In this document: positions 8,088 through 17,671 of the stretch, piece after piece
Numbering within the stretch: position 1 is the first letter of the stretch
Layout: the number at the start of each line of letters is the position of its first letter
Assembly (NCBI GenBank): GCA_965261165.1
Contig: OZ253445.1
Location: 186,001 to 250,000, forward strand
Reading direction: 5' to 3'
Length of the DNA stretch: 64,000 bases
From: SMWN01 sp965261165
Lineage (GTDB): Bacteria; Pseudomonadota; Gammaproteobacteria; Eutrophobiales; Eutrophobiaceae
The notes under the pieces: model-generated
Databases searched by the model: none
What the model saw: only the letters and a program-made list of their open reading frames with translations
Told to the model about the DNA's origin: nothing
Position numbers and translations under genes: made by a program

Positions 8088-9872
8088 CTAGCCAAATAAA
8101 TAAGTGGCGACTTGATAAAAAATAAAACAGGTTAGCCATGCTAAGAATAGTGGCCATGCAACAGCGATTACAGTGAATGACCAGCTTTTTGACTCTTGTT
8201 TTAGGACAGCAACAGTTGATAAACAAGGCGTATAGATTAAAACAAATAACATAAAGCTATAGGCTTGTATCCATGTAGTTGTGTTTGCGACAACGCCAGC
8301 AAGATTGTCTGGATCAACTGCATAAACAACGGCCATTGCTCCCAGTACAATTTCTTTTGCAACGAATCCAAAAATCAAAACAACTGTCATAAGTTTATCC
8401 ATGCCAAGTGGCTCAAATATCGGTGCGAATAGTTCTGCCATCCTCCCAGCTAAAGTTTCGTCACTAGCAGGTACCGCATCGAATGGATAATGCGTCAGGA
8501 ACCAGACAAGGACAACACCCAAGAGGATATAACCGCTGGCTTCTTTAATGAAATACCAGGTTTCTCTCCAGCCATGTAATAACATTTGTTGCCCTGTCGG
8601 AAAACGATAGGGAGGTAATTCTAATAAGAGTGGTTCACTATTCGGTAACTTATTTCTGTAGATTGCTGCCGTCAGAAACGCAGCGCCGAAGCTTGCTAGG
8701 TATAAAGTAAATAAAACCAATGGTGCGGCTTGCGGGCTGAAAATGGCCGTGGTGAGGAATACAAATACCTGCAAGCGTGCAGAACATAATGAGAAAGGAA
8801 TGATCATCATGGTTAATAGTCGCAGTCCTCGGGAACGCATCACTCGGGTTCCCATCAATGCAGGGACGTTACAGCCAAATCCCATCAGTTGCATGACAAA
8901 AGATCGGCCATCCAGTCCGAGTTTTGACATAAAGGCATCCATTAGAAAGGCGGCTCTCGCCAGATAACCTGAGTCTTCAACAATTGCCATACATAAGAAA
9001 AACAAGACAATGATTGGAAGAAATGAAAGAACAGTTCCCACTCCGTTATAAACGCCTTCGACAAGGAAACTCTGAACGATGGGATGAAAACTATCGATGA
9101 CAGGAGTGAGTTGAGATTCCTGCATGATATTTAATATCCAGGCAATCCCATCTTGTAGCGGTGTGCCTACGGTATAAACAATTTCAAACATAAACAGGAT
9201 AGCTGCAAAAAACAAAGGTAAGCCGAACCAAGGATGCAACAATACTTTGTCTAGCTTGTCGGTTAATCCACTCGAAAACTCAATTGGTATACTGACACAT
9301 TTCGACATTAGTTGGTCGAGTTTAGCTTCCAGTTTATCATCATCATAAAATGTCTTGATTTCTGTTTGTGGCGCTTGCTTAACTGCACTAGTTTCTCTAC
9401 GAATTGATTGTCGAGCCTGAGTGATTCCTTGAGCAAATTTTGCACTCATCAAATTAACTGGCATTTGTAATTCTTTAGAGAGTTTCTCTGTATCTATCTT
9501 AATGCCATGCTGTTGTGCTTCATCGTGCATATTCAATAACAAAACCATAGGCAGATTCAATTCTTGAAGTTGCAGAACAAGTGCTAATTGCCTATCCATT
9601 TGTGATGCGTTGCCAATCACGACCAACAGATTTAAATCTGTGTTTTCAATAAAACGACGAGCGACTTTCTCGTCTTCGCTGAAGCCATGTAAATTGTAGA
9701 TACCGGGTAGATCGACAATCTCTAGTATCTCTGAGCCTTCCATTATCTTTGCTGAAAGTAACTCGACGGTAATGCCTGGCCAGTTACCAATTTTTGCGCT
9801 GGCACCTGTGAGTCGGTTGAAGAATGTAGATTTTCCCGTATTGGGCATCCCTATCAAGGCTATACGTTTCAT
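8088..9872 (-). CDS. feoB: Ferrous iron transport protein B
   Basis: This inner-membrane Fe(II) transporter has a cytosolic G domain: G1 GMPNTGKST (residues 8-16), DLPG (G3), and NMHD (G4). The membrane core carries the Gate motifs, including GFGCNVPALMGTR. At 594 residues it is shorter than the roughly 770 of E. coli FeoB, mainly in the G-domain spacer and C-terminus, but short forms are common and the frame is intact. feoA lies 81 bp upstream on the same strand, and no feoC was found. The IS5-type remnant ends just beyond the stop codon. Confidence 0.95.
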   Translation of the reverse strand: MKRIALIGMPNTGKSTFFNRLTGASAKIGNWPGITVELLSAKIMEGSEILEIVDLPGIYNLHGFSEDEKVARRFIENTDLNLLVVIGNASQMDRQLALVLQLQELNLPMVLLLNMHDEAQQHGIKIDTEKLSKELQMPVNLMSAKFAQGITQARQSIRRETSAVKQAPQTEIKTFYDDDKLEAKLDQLMSKCVSIPIEFSSGLTDKLDKVLLHPWFGLPLFFAAILFMFEIVYTVGTPLQDGIAWILNIMQESQLTPVIDSFHPIVQSFLVEGVYNGVGTVLSFLPIIVLFFLCMAIVEDSGYLARAAFLMDAFMSKLGLDGRSFVMQLMGFGCNVPALMGTRVMRSRGLRLLTMMIIPFSLCSARLQVFVFLTTAIFSPQAAPLVLFTLYLASFGAAFLTAAIYRNKLPNSEPLLLELPPYRFPTGQQMLLHGWRETWYFIKEASGYILLGVVLVWFLTHYPFDAVPASDETLAGRMAELFAPIFEPLGMDKLMTVVLIFGFVAKEIVLGAMAVVYAVDPDNLAGVVANTTTWIQAYSFMLFVLIYTPCLSTVAVLKQESKSWSFTVIAVAWPLFLAWLTCFIFYQVATYLFG

Positions 9873-9953
9873 AAGAATTAGGCTGTATGGATTAAATGGC
9901 AGCCACAGGGGAAATATGATTTTTCATGGTGGCAAATGAATGCTTAAACCAGA

Positions 9954-10175
9954 TTATTCGGCAAGGTTAATTAAATTTGCCTGCTCAGGTTTCATTAATA
10001 TATCGGTATGACCTACACGTATTTGCAAAGGACCGCCCATGCGAGCTCGCCTGATAACGGCAACTTCCTGACCTATACGAAGACCTAAACCATTAATTCT
10101 GGCCTTAAGCACTTCATCAGCAGTCACAGAAGCTATCTTTGCGACTTCACCCGCTTTTAATAAATTTAACGTCAT
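9954..10175 (-). CDS. feoA: Ferrous iron transport protein A
   Basis: This 73-residue SH3-like protein is required for FeoB-dependent Fe(II) uptake. The family core is visible in NGLGLRIGQEVAVIRRARMG and the C-terminal IRVGHTDILMKPEQA. It is the first gene of the leftward feoAB pair. A Fur-like palindrome lies about 40 bp upstream of its start, consistent with induction under iron limitation. Confidence 0.93.
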   Translation of the reverse strand: MTLNLLKAGEVAKIASVTADEVLKARINGLGLRIGQEVAVIRRARMGGPLQIRVGHTDILMKPEQANLINLAE

Positions 10176-10211
10176 TTAACACTCTTGCAAATCTAATACT
10201 CTTGAAAATAT

Positions 10212-10232
10212 GAACGAGAATTTTTCTCATTC
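10212..10232. promoter_or_regulatory. Candidate Fur box upstream of feoA
   Basis: GAACGAGAA-ttt-TTCTCATTC is a 9-3-9 inverted repeat with one mismatch, in the upstream region of feoAB where Fur control is well known. It resembles the GATAATGAT-type Fur palindrome only loosely, so the assignment depends on context. Confidence 0.5.
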
Positions 10233-10322
10233 TCACATAGAACGGCAACAGGGTCAATATCTCGTGTGCGTCCACTGCCTATTGCGCTTTGGTTAATGTT
10301 TGGATGGGCGTGGATGAAGAAC

Positions 10323-11393
10323 TTAAGTGCGCAAACCTAATGGATCAGATGGATCTACCGATCTATCAAAGGGTTGGCAGCGATCAATATCAGTCAATTG
10401 ATAGACCTTGCCTATCCAGTTGCTAATGACGGCTTCAGCACTGTCATGCCAAGTATTATCAATCAGGGCAGCGGTCAAATTTTCAGGAAAGGCAGGAGGG
10501 TTTTGATTATTGCTTCGTGCATGGATAATTCTCTCAGAAAATTCTTCAAAAATAGCGAGTGACTGCAATGAAAAATAATTTTCAGGTGTCGAAGGATAAT
10601 CATCTGTTTCAGTGTGAACGTATCTGCCTATCTCGCGTTTATATTCTTTTAATAAACTGATTGAATCATATTCTGGATGGCCTTGAAAAAACACAATACG
10701 GAATCCATCTTCACTGACGGCCAGATGCACATCAGATTCTTCACTCTCAACCAATATCTTGAGCTTGGCTGCTTCAAATTGGTCTCTGTTGATTTCATTG
10801 AACCTTGAATGTGGCACATCAAAACGAGTATTTACACCTGAGACTAGAGGATGTTTTTGATCAGTGACCCGGTGTCGGTACACGCCCCATTTTTTTTCAG
10901 ATAATAGGCTTCTTTTTTGATTATAACGAAACTGTAAGACAGCATGTGTTGCCAAACATGAGCACAAAATCGAAGTGACATTTTCATAGGCCCAATCAAC
11001 GATCTTATTAAGTGGCTTCCAAAAGGGTTGCTCTGATAATTCAAAACCTGTGACATTGGCGCCAGTAATGATTAAGGCATCAAGCCCCTCATTTTTTATT
11101 TGCTCAAAGCTTTTGTAATATTTATCTACATGCGCCTGCCCTTCTGATCCACGCTCTAATTCCTTGAGCGTAAATGGATGCACATAAAATTGAGCGATTT
11201 GATTACTCTCACCTATAAGTCTGAGAAATTGACGTTCAGTCGCGGCCAGAGCCTTGTCTGGCATCATGTTCAGCAGACCAATATGAAGCTCACGTATATC
11301 TTGATGCTCTGCCTGGTCACGCGCGATTATAGTCTCACCTTCCTGCTGAAGCCGGTCAAAACTGGGTAAACTTGTATTTGCTACCAATGGCAT
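10323..11393 (-). CDS. metA: Homoserine O-acyltransferase, MetA family
   Basis: It activates homoserine by acylation, the first committed step of methionine synthesis. The glutamine-amidotransferase-like fold shows GLLNMMPDKALAATERQF, the nucleophile region LCSCLATHA (Cys146 is the likely nucleophile) and FFQGHPEYD with the catalytic His. The position that distinguishes succinyl (Gly in E. coli) from acetyl (Glu in Bacillus) users is Thr115 here, in GANVTGFEL, so the acyl donor is uncertain, although proteobacterial relatives are usually called succinyltransferases. A P-loop ATPase gene ends 28 bp upstream of it. Confidence 0.9.
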   Translation of the reverse strand: MPLVANTSLPSFDRLQQEGETIIARDQAEHQDIRELHIGLLNMMPDKALAATERQFLRLIGESNQIAQFYVHPFTLKELERGSEGQAHVDKYYKSFEQIKNEGLDALIITGANVTGFELSEQPFWKPLNKIVDWAYENVTSILCSCLATHAVLQFRYNQKRSLLSEKKWGVYRHRVTDQKHPLVSGVNTRFDVPHSRFNEINRDQFEAAKLKILVESEESDVHLAVSEDGFRIVFFQGHPEYDSISLLKEYKREIGRYVHTETDDYPSTPENYFSLQSLAIFEEFSERIIHARSNNQNPPAFPENLTAALIDNTWHDSAEAVISNWIGKVYQLTDIDRCQPFDRSVDPSDPLGLRT

Positions 11394-11421
11394 CTGTTAT
11401 CTCTCAAGAGTTTTATATTTT

Positions 11422-12261
11422 TTATCGTTCAAGAGCATTGCCAATCAGCTCTATAAAATCATTTTCATTTTGTACTGTAGCAACGTCGTCAGTGCTAATG
11501 GTATAACCATATTGATTTGCAATAGTTTCATATCTCGGAATACGAGAATAGAATAAACGCGGGAATACCCATTGTACAAAATCATCTGGTTCAATCTGCG
11601 CTATATATTCAAGATTCTTTTCAGAGATATAAGTCGCCAGTTCTTCATCAAGGAATGACTCCCGATAATAAAGTGGCTTGGGTGAACCTTCGGCACGTTT
11701 GATTAATTCCTGCTCATCCATTTTCGATGCCTTAATATATAGAATCAATGTGTTATCTGATAATGCGCCAAGAACTTCTGCGTCATCTAATTCACAAAGA
11801 CTACCACCTGCATCATTAATAAAATGGTCGTAACCATAAACAGAATGCGCTTTCTGTATGAATTCAGGCACATCTTTCATGGCGGCAATTTCTGCTTGGC
11901 GATGTAATTTTTGCCGATGCTTAAATTCAGTCAGTCCAAGTCCCTCAGCTTCAGGGTTGCCTAATTTACCTAAAAAAGTTGAGACAGGGCTCAGATTATC
12001 TACCGTAATATTATTACGAATGTGCAGGGAATCTGTGCGCATAAGAGCCTTTAAAAAAGGGATATGCATCAGTTTCTGTTTAATATTGTCCAGAATAGGT
12101 TCGTCCAGATAACGCGTACCAATACGATAGTCAACTGAATAATGAAACCAGTGATGTTGGCGTAACATACAGGCGAGACGTGTCTTCCCTACCCCAGACA
12201 TGCCGAGTAAGGTGATTGCTTTTTTGTCCCATGCTTTAAATTCTCGGCCGTTTAATTTCAC
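11422..12261 (-). CDS. P-loop ATPase of unknown function, upstream of metA
   Basis: This 279-residue protein has an N-terminal Walker A, GMSGVGKT, right after a short beta strand (AITLLG), and a candidate acidic strand FINDAGGSLCE further on. There are no membrane segments and no signal peptide. The fold resembles small nucleoside-kinase-like P-loop proteins (HHWFHYSVDYRIGTRY could bind substrate), but I do not recognise a named family. It precedes metA by 28 bp on the same strand, so the two are probably co-transcribed, and a role near methionine metabolism is possible but unproven. Confidence 0.75.
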   Translation of the reverse strand: MKLNGREFKAWDKKAITLLGMSGVGKTRLACMLRQHHWFHYSVDYRIGTRYLDEPILDNIKQKLMHIPFLKALMRTDSLHIRNNITVDNLSPVSTFLGKLGNPEAEGLGLTEFKHRQKLHRQAEIAAMKDVPEFIQKAHSVYGYDHFINDAGGSLCELDDAEVLGALSDNTLILYIKASKMDEQELIKRAEGSPKPLYYRESFLDEELATYISEKNLEYIAQIEPDDFVQWVFPRLFYSRIPRYETIANQYGYTISTDDVATVQNENDFIELIGNALER

Positions 12262-12400
12262 TGGAGTCTATCCATCAATAATTTGTACGCAGATGCTATC
12301 TTATGATGCGGGTCTCATAAAGCAGGCAGCACTGTTTTTCTTGAGGTTTTCAGAAAATAGATCGTTTTGGAAGTCTTGATCTGATGTGGTATGAAATAAT

Positions 12401-13009
12401 CTAACCCCGATCATCAATAATATCTACTCCCTGAGGAGATTCGAAGTTGAATATACTATCTTCCATTTCCTTATTAATGACTTCCTCCGTGAAATCGATG
12501 CGCGTTATCTGACCAAGATTATCAAACATGACCATCATGCCTAATTTGTCTTTGTCGAAACCCAGCCGAACGCTATCGTACTGACTATCAATGTCTCTTG
12601 GGGTTAGTTCTACCCAGTCAAACCCTTCTATGCTTCCCATGTCGATAACAACGAAATGTTTGTCAATATCTTCAGAACTACTCAGAACAGCGGCAGGTGT
12701 GTTTTTTATAAATGGTGAAACATCCCGAATAGTTACCTGCTCAAGATCTTCATCGTAAAACCACAATAATTCTCCATTAGTAACAATCGTTTGTGTATAA
12801 GGCTGTTTGTAATCCCAGCGAAATTTATCTGGTCGATGCAAAAACACTATGCCGCTAGAATTTTCCAGCTCAATACCCTGGTCATCTACCAATGTTTGTG
12901 TGAAATTCGCTTCCAATGTCTGCATATTGTCGAGGAAACGGTTAAGACGATCGCTTGCATTACTTGCTGCCATAAACAATAGAGGTATAAATAGTTTTAT
13001 TGTTTTCAT
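12401..13009 (-). CDS. lolA: Outer-membrane lipoprotein carrier protein LolA
   Basis: This periplasmic chaperone ferries lipoproteins from the inner-membrane Lol transporter to LolB. From the ATG at 13009 there is a clear signal peptide, MKTIKLFIPLLFMAASNAS, followed by the LolA core (MQTLEANFTQTL, GIVFLHRPDKFRWDYKQPY). An upstream in-frame ATG at 13060 directly abuts the ftsK stop, but the start at 13009 gives a normal signal peptide and has AAGG five bases upstream. It follows ftsK on the same strand, the common ftsK-lolA order. Matching lolCD genes are at 33.2-35.1 kb. Confidence 0.92.
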   Translation of the reverse strand: MKTIKLFIPLLFMAASNASDRLNRFLDNMQTLEANFTQTLVDDQGIELENSSGIVFLHRPDKFRWDYKQPYTQTIVTNGELLWFYDEDLEQVTIRDVSPFIKNTPAAVLSSSEDIDKHFVVIDMGSIEGFDWVELTPRDIDSQYDSVRLGFDKDKLGMMVMFDNLGQITRIDFTEEVINKEMEDSIFNFESPQGVDIIDDRG

Positions 13010-13060
13010 CACAACCTTGGTCATCACAATTCTGGACTGAATATTTTCATGAAGTTGCAT

Positions 13061-15367
13061 CTAGTCAATCGGTGGCGGTGGAGCCGCCAACACTTCACGA
13101 CTTCCATTGGATCCCGTCTGACTTACTAAACCACTGCGTTCCATCTCTTCTATGATCCTTGCAGCACGGTTGTATCCGATCTTTAAACGACGCTGCACAT
13201 AAGAGATGGATGCCTTGCGGGTTTCGGTGACAATTTGCACGGCTTCATCGTAAAGTGGATCCGTTTCTTCCGTTGCTTTATCTATACCTGCAAGCGACTC
13301 TGCCTCACCTTCTGCAGACGTTTTAAGAATATCATCGTTATAATCAGGCTCACCTCGTGATTTGATATTTTCGACAACGGCGTGCACTTCATGATCATCA
13401 ACGAAAGCGCCATGTATCCTCTCAGGAATACTGGTGCCAGCAGGGAGATAAAGCATATCTCCATGTCCTAATAAAGTTTCTGCACCCATTTGGTCCAGAA
13501 TGGTTCTTGAATCAACCTTTGATGAAACCTGAAAAGCGATACGACTCGGAATATTTGCCTTAATCAAACCTGTAATGACATCAACTGATGGCCTTTGTGT
13601 TGCCAAAATCAAATGTATTCCAGCAGCTCTAGCTTTTTGCGCCAGTCTTGCGATCAATTCTTCAACCTTCTTACCTGTGGTCATCATCATGTCTGCAAGC
13701 TCATCGACAATGACGACGATAAAAGGCAGACCCTCCAAATGACGCACGGGGTCATCTTCACTAATCGGTCTATAGGTTGGATCAGGGATTGGTTCTCCTT
13801 TTGTATTGGCCTCTTCGATTTTACGATTGTAACCAGCAATATTGCGTACACCCACTGAAGCCATTAACTTATAGCGACGTTCCATTTCAGCAACACACCA
13901 GCGTAATGCGTTTGACGCTTCTTTCATGTCGGTGACTACTGGCGCCAATAAATGAGATATTCCCTCATAAACTGATAGCTCTAACATTTTCGGATCGATC
14001 ATAATCAATCGAATATCTTTAGGCGTTGACTTGTAGAGTAAACTTAAAATCATTGCATTCAAGGCAACCGATTTACCAGAACCTGTGGTACCAGCGACTA
14101 ATAGATGAGGCATCTTGCCTAAATCTGCGACCACCGGTTGGCCACTGATATCCTTACCAAGTCCGATCGTCATGCTTGATTTCATTGCGTCATATTCTTT
14201 TGACCTGAAGATGTCACTCAACACGACCAATTCCCTGCTCTCATTTGGGATTTCCAGACCTATAACTGATTTGCCCGGGATAACATCAACCACACGAACA
14301 CTCACAACAGACAAAGAACGTGCCATATCTTTAGCAAGATTGATTATTTGATTACCTTTGATGCCCGGTGCTGGCTGTATTTCAAAACGTGTAATCACAG
14401 GCCCTGGCAGAACCTCTACGACCTGAGCTTCAATGCCAAATTCTTTTAGTTTCAGTTCAACCTGCCGTGAAACGGCTTCAAGCGATTCACGAGCATATTG
14501 CCCCTTCGGTGCTGGTGCTGCATCAAGCAAATCCAGTGGCGGCAAGGCCATATCAACCGATAGTTCGAATAAATTAACCTGTTTTTCTTTTTCTCCCCTA
14601 GCGCTGATTTCAAATTCGGAAATGCTCGGTTCGATCTTAACGGGCTCCCTGTGTACTATTTTTTCTTTTTCAATTTCTAAAGCCACTTCTCTTTCACGTT
14701 TTGCCTGCTTGCCAAGTTCGTGATCCTGCCTCAGCTCACGTAATCCAGAAGTGAAATCTATCAATTTGAATGTCCAGTAACCGGTGGTATCCATCACCCA
14801 TAACCAGGAAAAATCGGTAAATAGTGTTACGCCGACTAATGTCATCGTCAGCAATATCAGAGTGCTGCCAGTATCTCCAAAATTTGAGCCCAAGGAAGAT
14901 CCAAATGCATCGCCAAGAATTCCTCCAGCACCTTTAATCTCCAGCGGTAAGCCACCACCAACACGAAAATGTAGCCAAGCCAAGCCACAGGCACCAATCA
15001 GCGCCAAAATGAACCCCATGGTACGGAAGGCATAGTGCCCATAATTCACAGGTTCTTCATTTCGTATCGATCTAAAAATTCTCCAACCGCTATAGATTAA
15101 AATGAATGGAAAGGTATAGCCAAGATAACCAAATAGGTATAACAGAATATCGGCTACCCATGCACCGAAATGGCCTGTGTTATTTTGAATTATATCTACA
15201 GAGGCGGAATGCGACCAAGCCGGATCTTCCGGATGGAAGCTGGATAGCGCAATAAACAAAAATAGCGAGACAGCCGCGAGACAGATGACGCTAATCTCTC
15301 TAGCATTTTTCAGTATTTGGCTACTGAGTGGTCTTTCTCGAATTTGTTTATGCTTGGCTTGTGCCAT
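13061..15367 (-). CDS. ftsK: DNA translocase FtsK
   Basis: This 768-residue divisome protein pumps chromosome dimers and termini through the septum. Four membrane spans fill residues 25-200 (for example ISVICLAAVSLFLFIALS), a short charged linker follows, and then the RecA-like motor with Walker A AGTTGSGKS and Walker B VIVDELADMMM. The gamma winged helix that reads KOPS is C-terminal (QRRLKIGYNRAARIIEEME). The linker is much shorter than in E. coli, so this is a short-linker SpoIIIE-like FtsK. It is divergent from trxB and followed by lolA. Confidence 0.96.
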   Translation of the reverse strand: MAQAKHKQIRERPLSSQILKNAREISVICLAAVSLFLFIALSSFHPEDPAWSHSASVDIIQNNTGHFGAWVADILLYLFGYLGYTFPFILIYSGWRIFRSIRNEEPVNYGHYAFRTMGFILALIGACGLAWLHFRVGGGLPLEIKGAGGILGDAFGSSLGSNFGDTGSTLILLTMTLVGVTLFTDFSWLWVMDTTGYWTFKLIDFTSGLRELRQDHELGKQAKREREVALEIEKEKIVHREPVKIEPSISEFEISARGEKEKQVNLFELSVDMALPPLDLLDAAPAPKGQYARESLEAVSRQVELKLKEFGIEAQVVEVLPGPVITRFEIQPAPGIKGNQIINLAKDMARSLSVVSVRVVDVIPGKSVIGLEIPNESRELVVLSDIFRSKEYDAMKSSMTIGLGKDISGQPVVADLGKMPHLLVAGTTGSGKSVALNAMILSLLYKSTPKDIRLIMIDPKMLELSVYEGISHLLAPVVTDMKEASNALRWCVAEMERRYKLMASVGVRNIAGYNRKIEEANTKGEPIPDPTYRPISEDDPVRHLEGLPFIVVIVDELADMMMTTGKKVEELIARLAQKARAAGIHLILATQRPSVDVITGLIKANIPSRIAFQVSSKVDSRTILDQMGAETLLGHGDMLYLPAGTSIPERIHGAFVDDHEVHAVVENIKSRGEPDYNDDILKTSAEGEAESLAGIDKATEETDPLYDEAVQIVTETRKASISYVQRRLKIGYNRAARIIEEMERSGLVSQTGSNGSREVLAAPPPPID

Positions 15368-15570
15368 TTAACCTTGCCATTTAATAATATTAAACCTGAT
15401 TAATTAAAAACTAGCCTATTATCATGTTTAATATGAATTATTTCTATACTAATAAAGTCTATTCTTTAGTGCTGAATCAGACTGTAATGACCATTTTGCC
15501 AGTCATTGTGGATTAACGTAACATAACCCCTCTTCACCTGTCCTGCAAATTCCCGTTTCGGAGTAAAAAA

Positions 15571-16530
15571 ATGAGTGATAGCAAGCATTGTCGTCTACTA
15601 ATCCTGGGTTCAGGTCCAGCAGGTTACACAGCTTCCCTTTATGCTGCACGTGCCAACCTTGCACCCGTATTGGTCACAGGTATAGAGCAAGGAGGTCAGT
15701 TGATGACGACGACCGATGTTGATAACTGGCCTGGGGATATTAAAGGCTTACAAGGGCCTGACTTAATGGAGCGTATGCTTAAGCATGTTGAGCGTTTTGA
15801 TACGGAAATTATTTTTGATCAAATTCATGTGGCCGATCTAAATACAAAGCCTTTCAGGTTAGAAGGTGATTCAGGGACTTATACCTGTGATACATTAATT
15901 ATTGCCACTGGTGCCTCGGCTAAATATCTTGGACTACCCTCAGAAGAAGCCTTCAAAGGCAAAGGTGTTTCTGCATGCGCAACCTGTGATGGTTTTTTCT
16001 ATCGTGGGCAGGGAGTGGCTGTGATTGGTGGTGGCAATACGGCAGTTGAAGAAGCCTTATACCTATCCAATCTTGCCTCAAAAGTCACCGTCGTTCATCG
16101 TCGTGATCAATTTCGCTCTGAAAAGATCCTTGCTGACCGTCTTAAGGAAAGGGCTAAAAATGGCAATGTTATGATTGAATGGGATCATGAACTTGATGCA
16201 GTCCTGGGCGACAATACCGGCGTAACAGGAATACGCATCAAGCATGCTCACTCTGACGAAACTAAAGATATAGACCTGAAAGGTGTGTTTATCGCCATTG
16301 GCCATCAACCCAATACTTCGATCTTTGAGGGTCAGCTAGATATGAGTAATGGTTATATCAAGATTAAGAGTGGCCTTGAAGGTCTGGCGACCATGACCAA
16401 CGTCCGCGGCGTGTTCGCCGCTGGCGACGTTGCAGATCACGTTTATCGTCAGGCGATTACATCAGCAGGGAGTGGCTGTATGTCAGCATTGGATGCCGAG
16501 ACTTATTTGGATAATCAACTTAATGAATGA
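15571..16530 (+). CDS. trxB: Thioredoxin reductase
   Basis: This FAD enzyme reduces thioredoxin with NADPH. It shows the FAD-binding GSGPAGYTAS near residue 13, the redox pair C136-A-T-C139, the NADPH motif GGGNTAVEEA and the C-terminal FAD motif GVFAAGDVAD. At 319 residues it is the normal low-molecular-weight TrxB. The start follows GGAG (CGGAGTAAAAA). It is divergent from ftsK across a 203-bp AT-rich region that should carry both promoters. Confidence 0.96.
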   Translation: MSDSKHCRLLILGSGPAGYTASLYAARANLAPVLVTGIEQGGQLMTTTDVDNWPGDIKGLQGPDLMERMLKHVERFDTEIIFDQIHVADLNTKPFRLEGDSGTYTCDTLIIATGASAKYLGLPSEEAFKGKGVSACATCDGFFYRGQGVAVIGGGNTAVEEALYLSNLASKVTVVHRRDQFRSEKILADRLKERAKNGNVMIEWDHELDAVLGDNTGVTGIRIKHAHSDETKDIDLKGVFIAIGHQPNTSIFEGQLDMSNGYIKIKSGLEGLATMTNVRGVFAAGDVADHVYRQAITSAGSGCMSALDAETYLDNQLNE

Positions 16531-16692
16531 TTATAACGAGCGTTACCGCCCAGAATGCCAGCAGTAGGCAGTAGTGCTCGAAAATGAGCTCAAAAAAATT
16601 GGGGCGATTATCCAGAAAATGGCCGACCCAGATATATTCATTATGCTCGGGACGCGAAGCCGAGGCGACAGACGACGAGGTTCGATGCCTAC

Positions 16693-16860
16693 CTAAAATT
16701 GCACCTTCTGCAAACCCCGAGAGCCAACCCGCCGGTTACGGTGAGCAAAGACACGTTCATAAGCTGAACGCATGGCTGCAAGCCAACGCTCTTTTTTAGT
16801 CTCTTTGCCTTGCATATTGGCTGGCTTGATCGTGACATCATGACAGCCTTGGCGCTTATT
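16693..16860 (-). pseudogene. DDE transposase C-terminal scrap (IS5-like)
   Basis: The frame reads GCHDVTIKPANMQGKE, then RWLAAMRSAYERVFAHRNRR and GLQKVQF. The (Y/F)ERVF...NRRxRYRGLxKxQF pattern is typical near the C-terminus of one IS5-like transposase group. Upstream in the same frame the sequence switches to other remnant DNA. It is not functional. Confidence 0.55.
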
Positions 16861-16899
16861 GTTCGAGCACCTTAAACTATGGGACTGATTGCTTCCATC

Positions 16900-17235
16900 A
16901 ACTTTTAGATACTGGGCGATGGCCCTTGAACCTGCAATTTTTTGGTATTGATTTTTCGCTAGTTTCTCCAGCATTCTGACCCAGAGTTGGCTCCGGTCCT
17001 GACTACTTTTGCCGCGATGGCGACCAGACGCCAGCGCACGGCTATGGACTATGGATGCCCCACCGGCAGTAGCTGACGCATGAGGGCACATAAGTTATAG
17101 GAGAGTGCTGAGATTAATAAGCACAGCACATTGGCAGCAAAATCAGAGCACGGCAGGGGGTCAACCGCCAAAATCTCGCTGCAGTTCCTTGATGCGGCCC
17201 TCGCTACGCTGCTTGTAGTAACTGATTGTACCAGT
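16900..17235 (-). pseudogene. IS1380-like transposase scrap, frameshifted
   Basis: In successive frames the reverse strand gives SYYKQRSEGRIKELQRDFGG, then FAANVLCLLISALSYNL and ALMRQLLPVGH, then VRWRLVAIAAKVVRTG. This order matches the C-terminal third of IS1380-type transposases. At least two frameshifts and a stop separate the blocks. Confidence 0.55.
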
Positions 17236-17337
17236 GGACAATTTGACTATGGCTAAGGCCTTCCCGATGAGTGGCTTGGTTGTATCGAGCTTGTAAGATA
17301 CCATAGTCACAAGCCTTGAGTCGTGCAGCCATTGGGT

Positions 17338-17347
17338 GGGGGGGGGG
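17338..17347 (+). repeat. G10 homopolymer tract upstream of the surface-protein gene
   Basis: Ten consecutive G residues are followed by TTGTTAACC, which recurs 14 bp later. A second G10 tract followed by TTGTT lies just past the other end of the surface-protein gene, at 20854. Confidence 0.85.
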
Positions 17348-17524
17348 TTGTTAACCTTGTGTTGTTAACCGTATACAGCCAAGGCTTCTTACGTTTTAGG
17401 GATCTCTATCTGGGGAATGGGGTGGTTTGCCCGCTTTTAATCAGGTCTTGCCTGAGGTAGACTTCACCGTCTAGCTTAAGTCATGCTAGGCGGTTGTCGG
17501 TTGATTTAAATAATATCAAGATTC

Positions 17525-17601
17525 TATTGGTTCAAACTAAACGACTATGTGTATTGATTCAAACTAAACGACTATCTGGTTCAAACTAAACGCATCATCT
17601 A
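17525..17601 (+). repeat. Three short direct repeats built on TTCAAACTAAACG
   Basis: TTCAAACTAAACG occurs three times in about 75 bp, the first two copies each followed by ACTAT, with irregular spacing. It lies between the transposase scraps and the surface-protein ORF. It could be the end of a mobile element or protein-binding sites; nothing here decides. Confidence 0.6.
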
Positions 17602-17671
17602 AAGCAGTGAATATTAAAACTATGCCACGAAACGAAATAGCGGGGGAGCAGCAGGTCGGTACTCGCAAGCA

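Larger units (their letters stand above)
16531..17671. other. Insertion-sequence graveyard without intact genes
   Basis: About 1.1 kb between trxB and the surface-protein gene holds only fragments: an IS5-like C-terminal scrap, an IS1380-like scrap with frameshifts, a G10 tract, a duplicated TTGTTAACC and short repeats built on TTCAAACTAAACG. Small ORFs in this stretch have no family features of their own. Confidence 0.7.

Noticed and set aside
13007..13063. lolA starting at 13060, directly at the ftsK stop
   Set aside because: It would put 17 polar residues before the signal peptide. The ATG at 13009 gives a standard signal peptide and has a Shine-Dalgarno.
16584..16799. 71-codon ORF after trxB
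   Set aside because: It crosses the antisense of a transposase scrap and has no domain or plausible start region.
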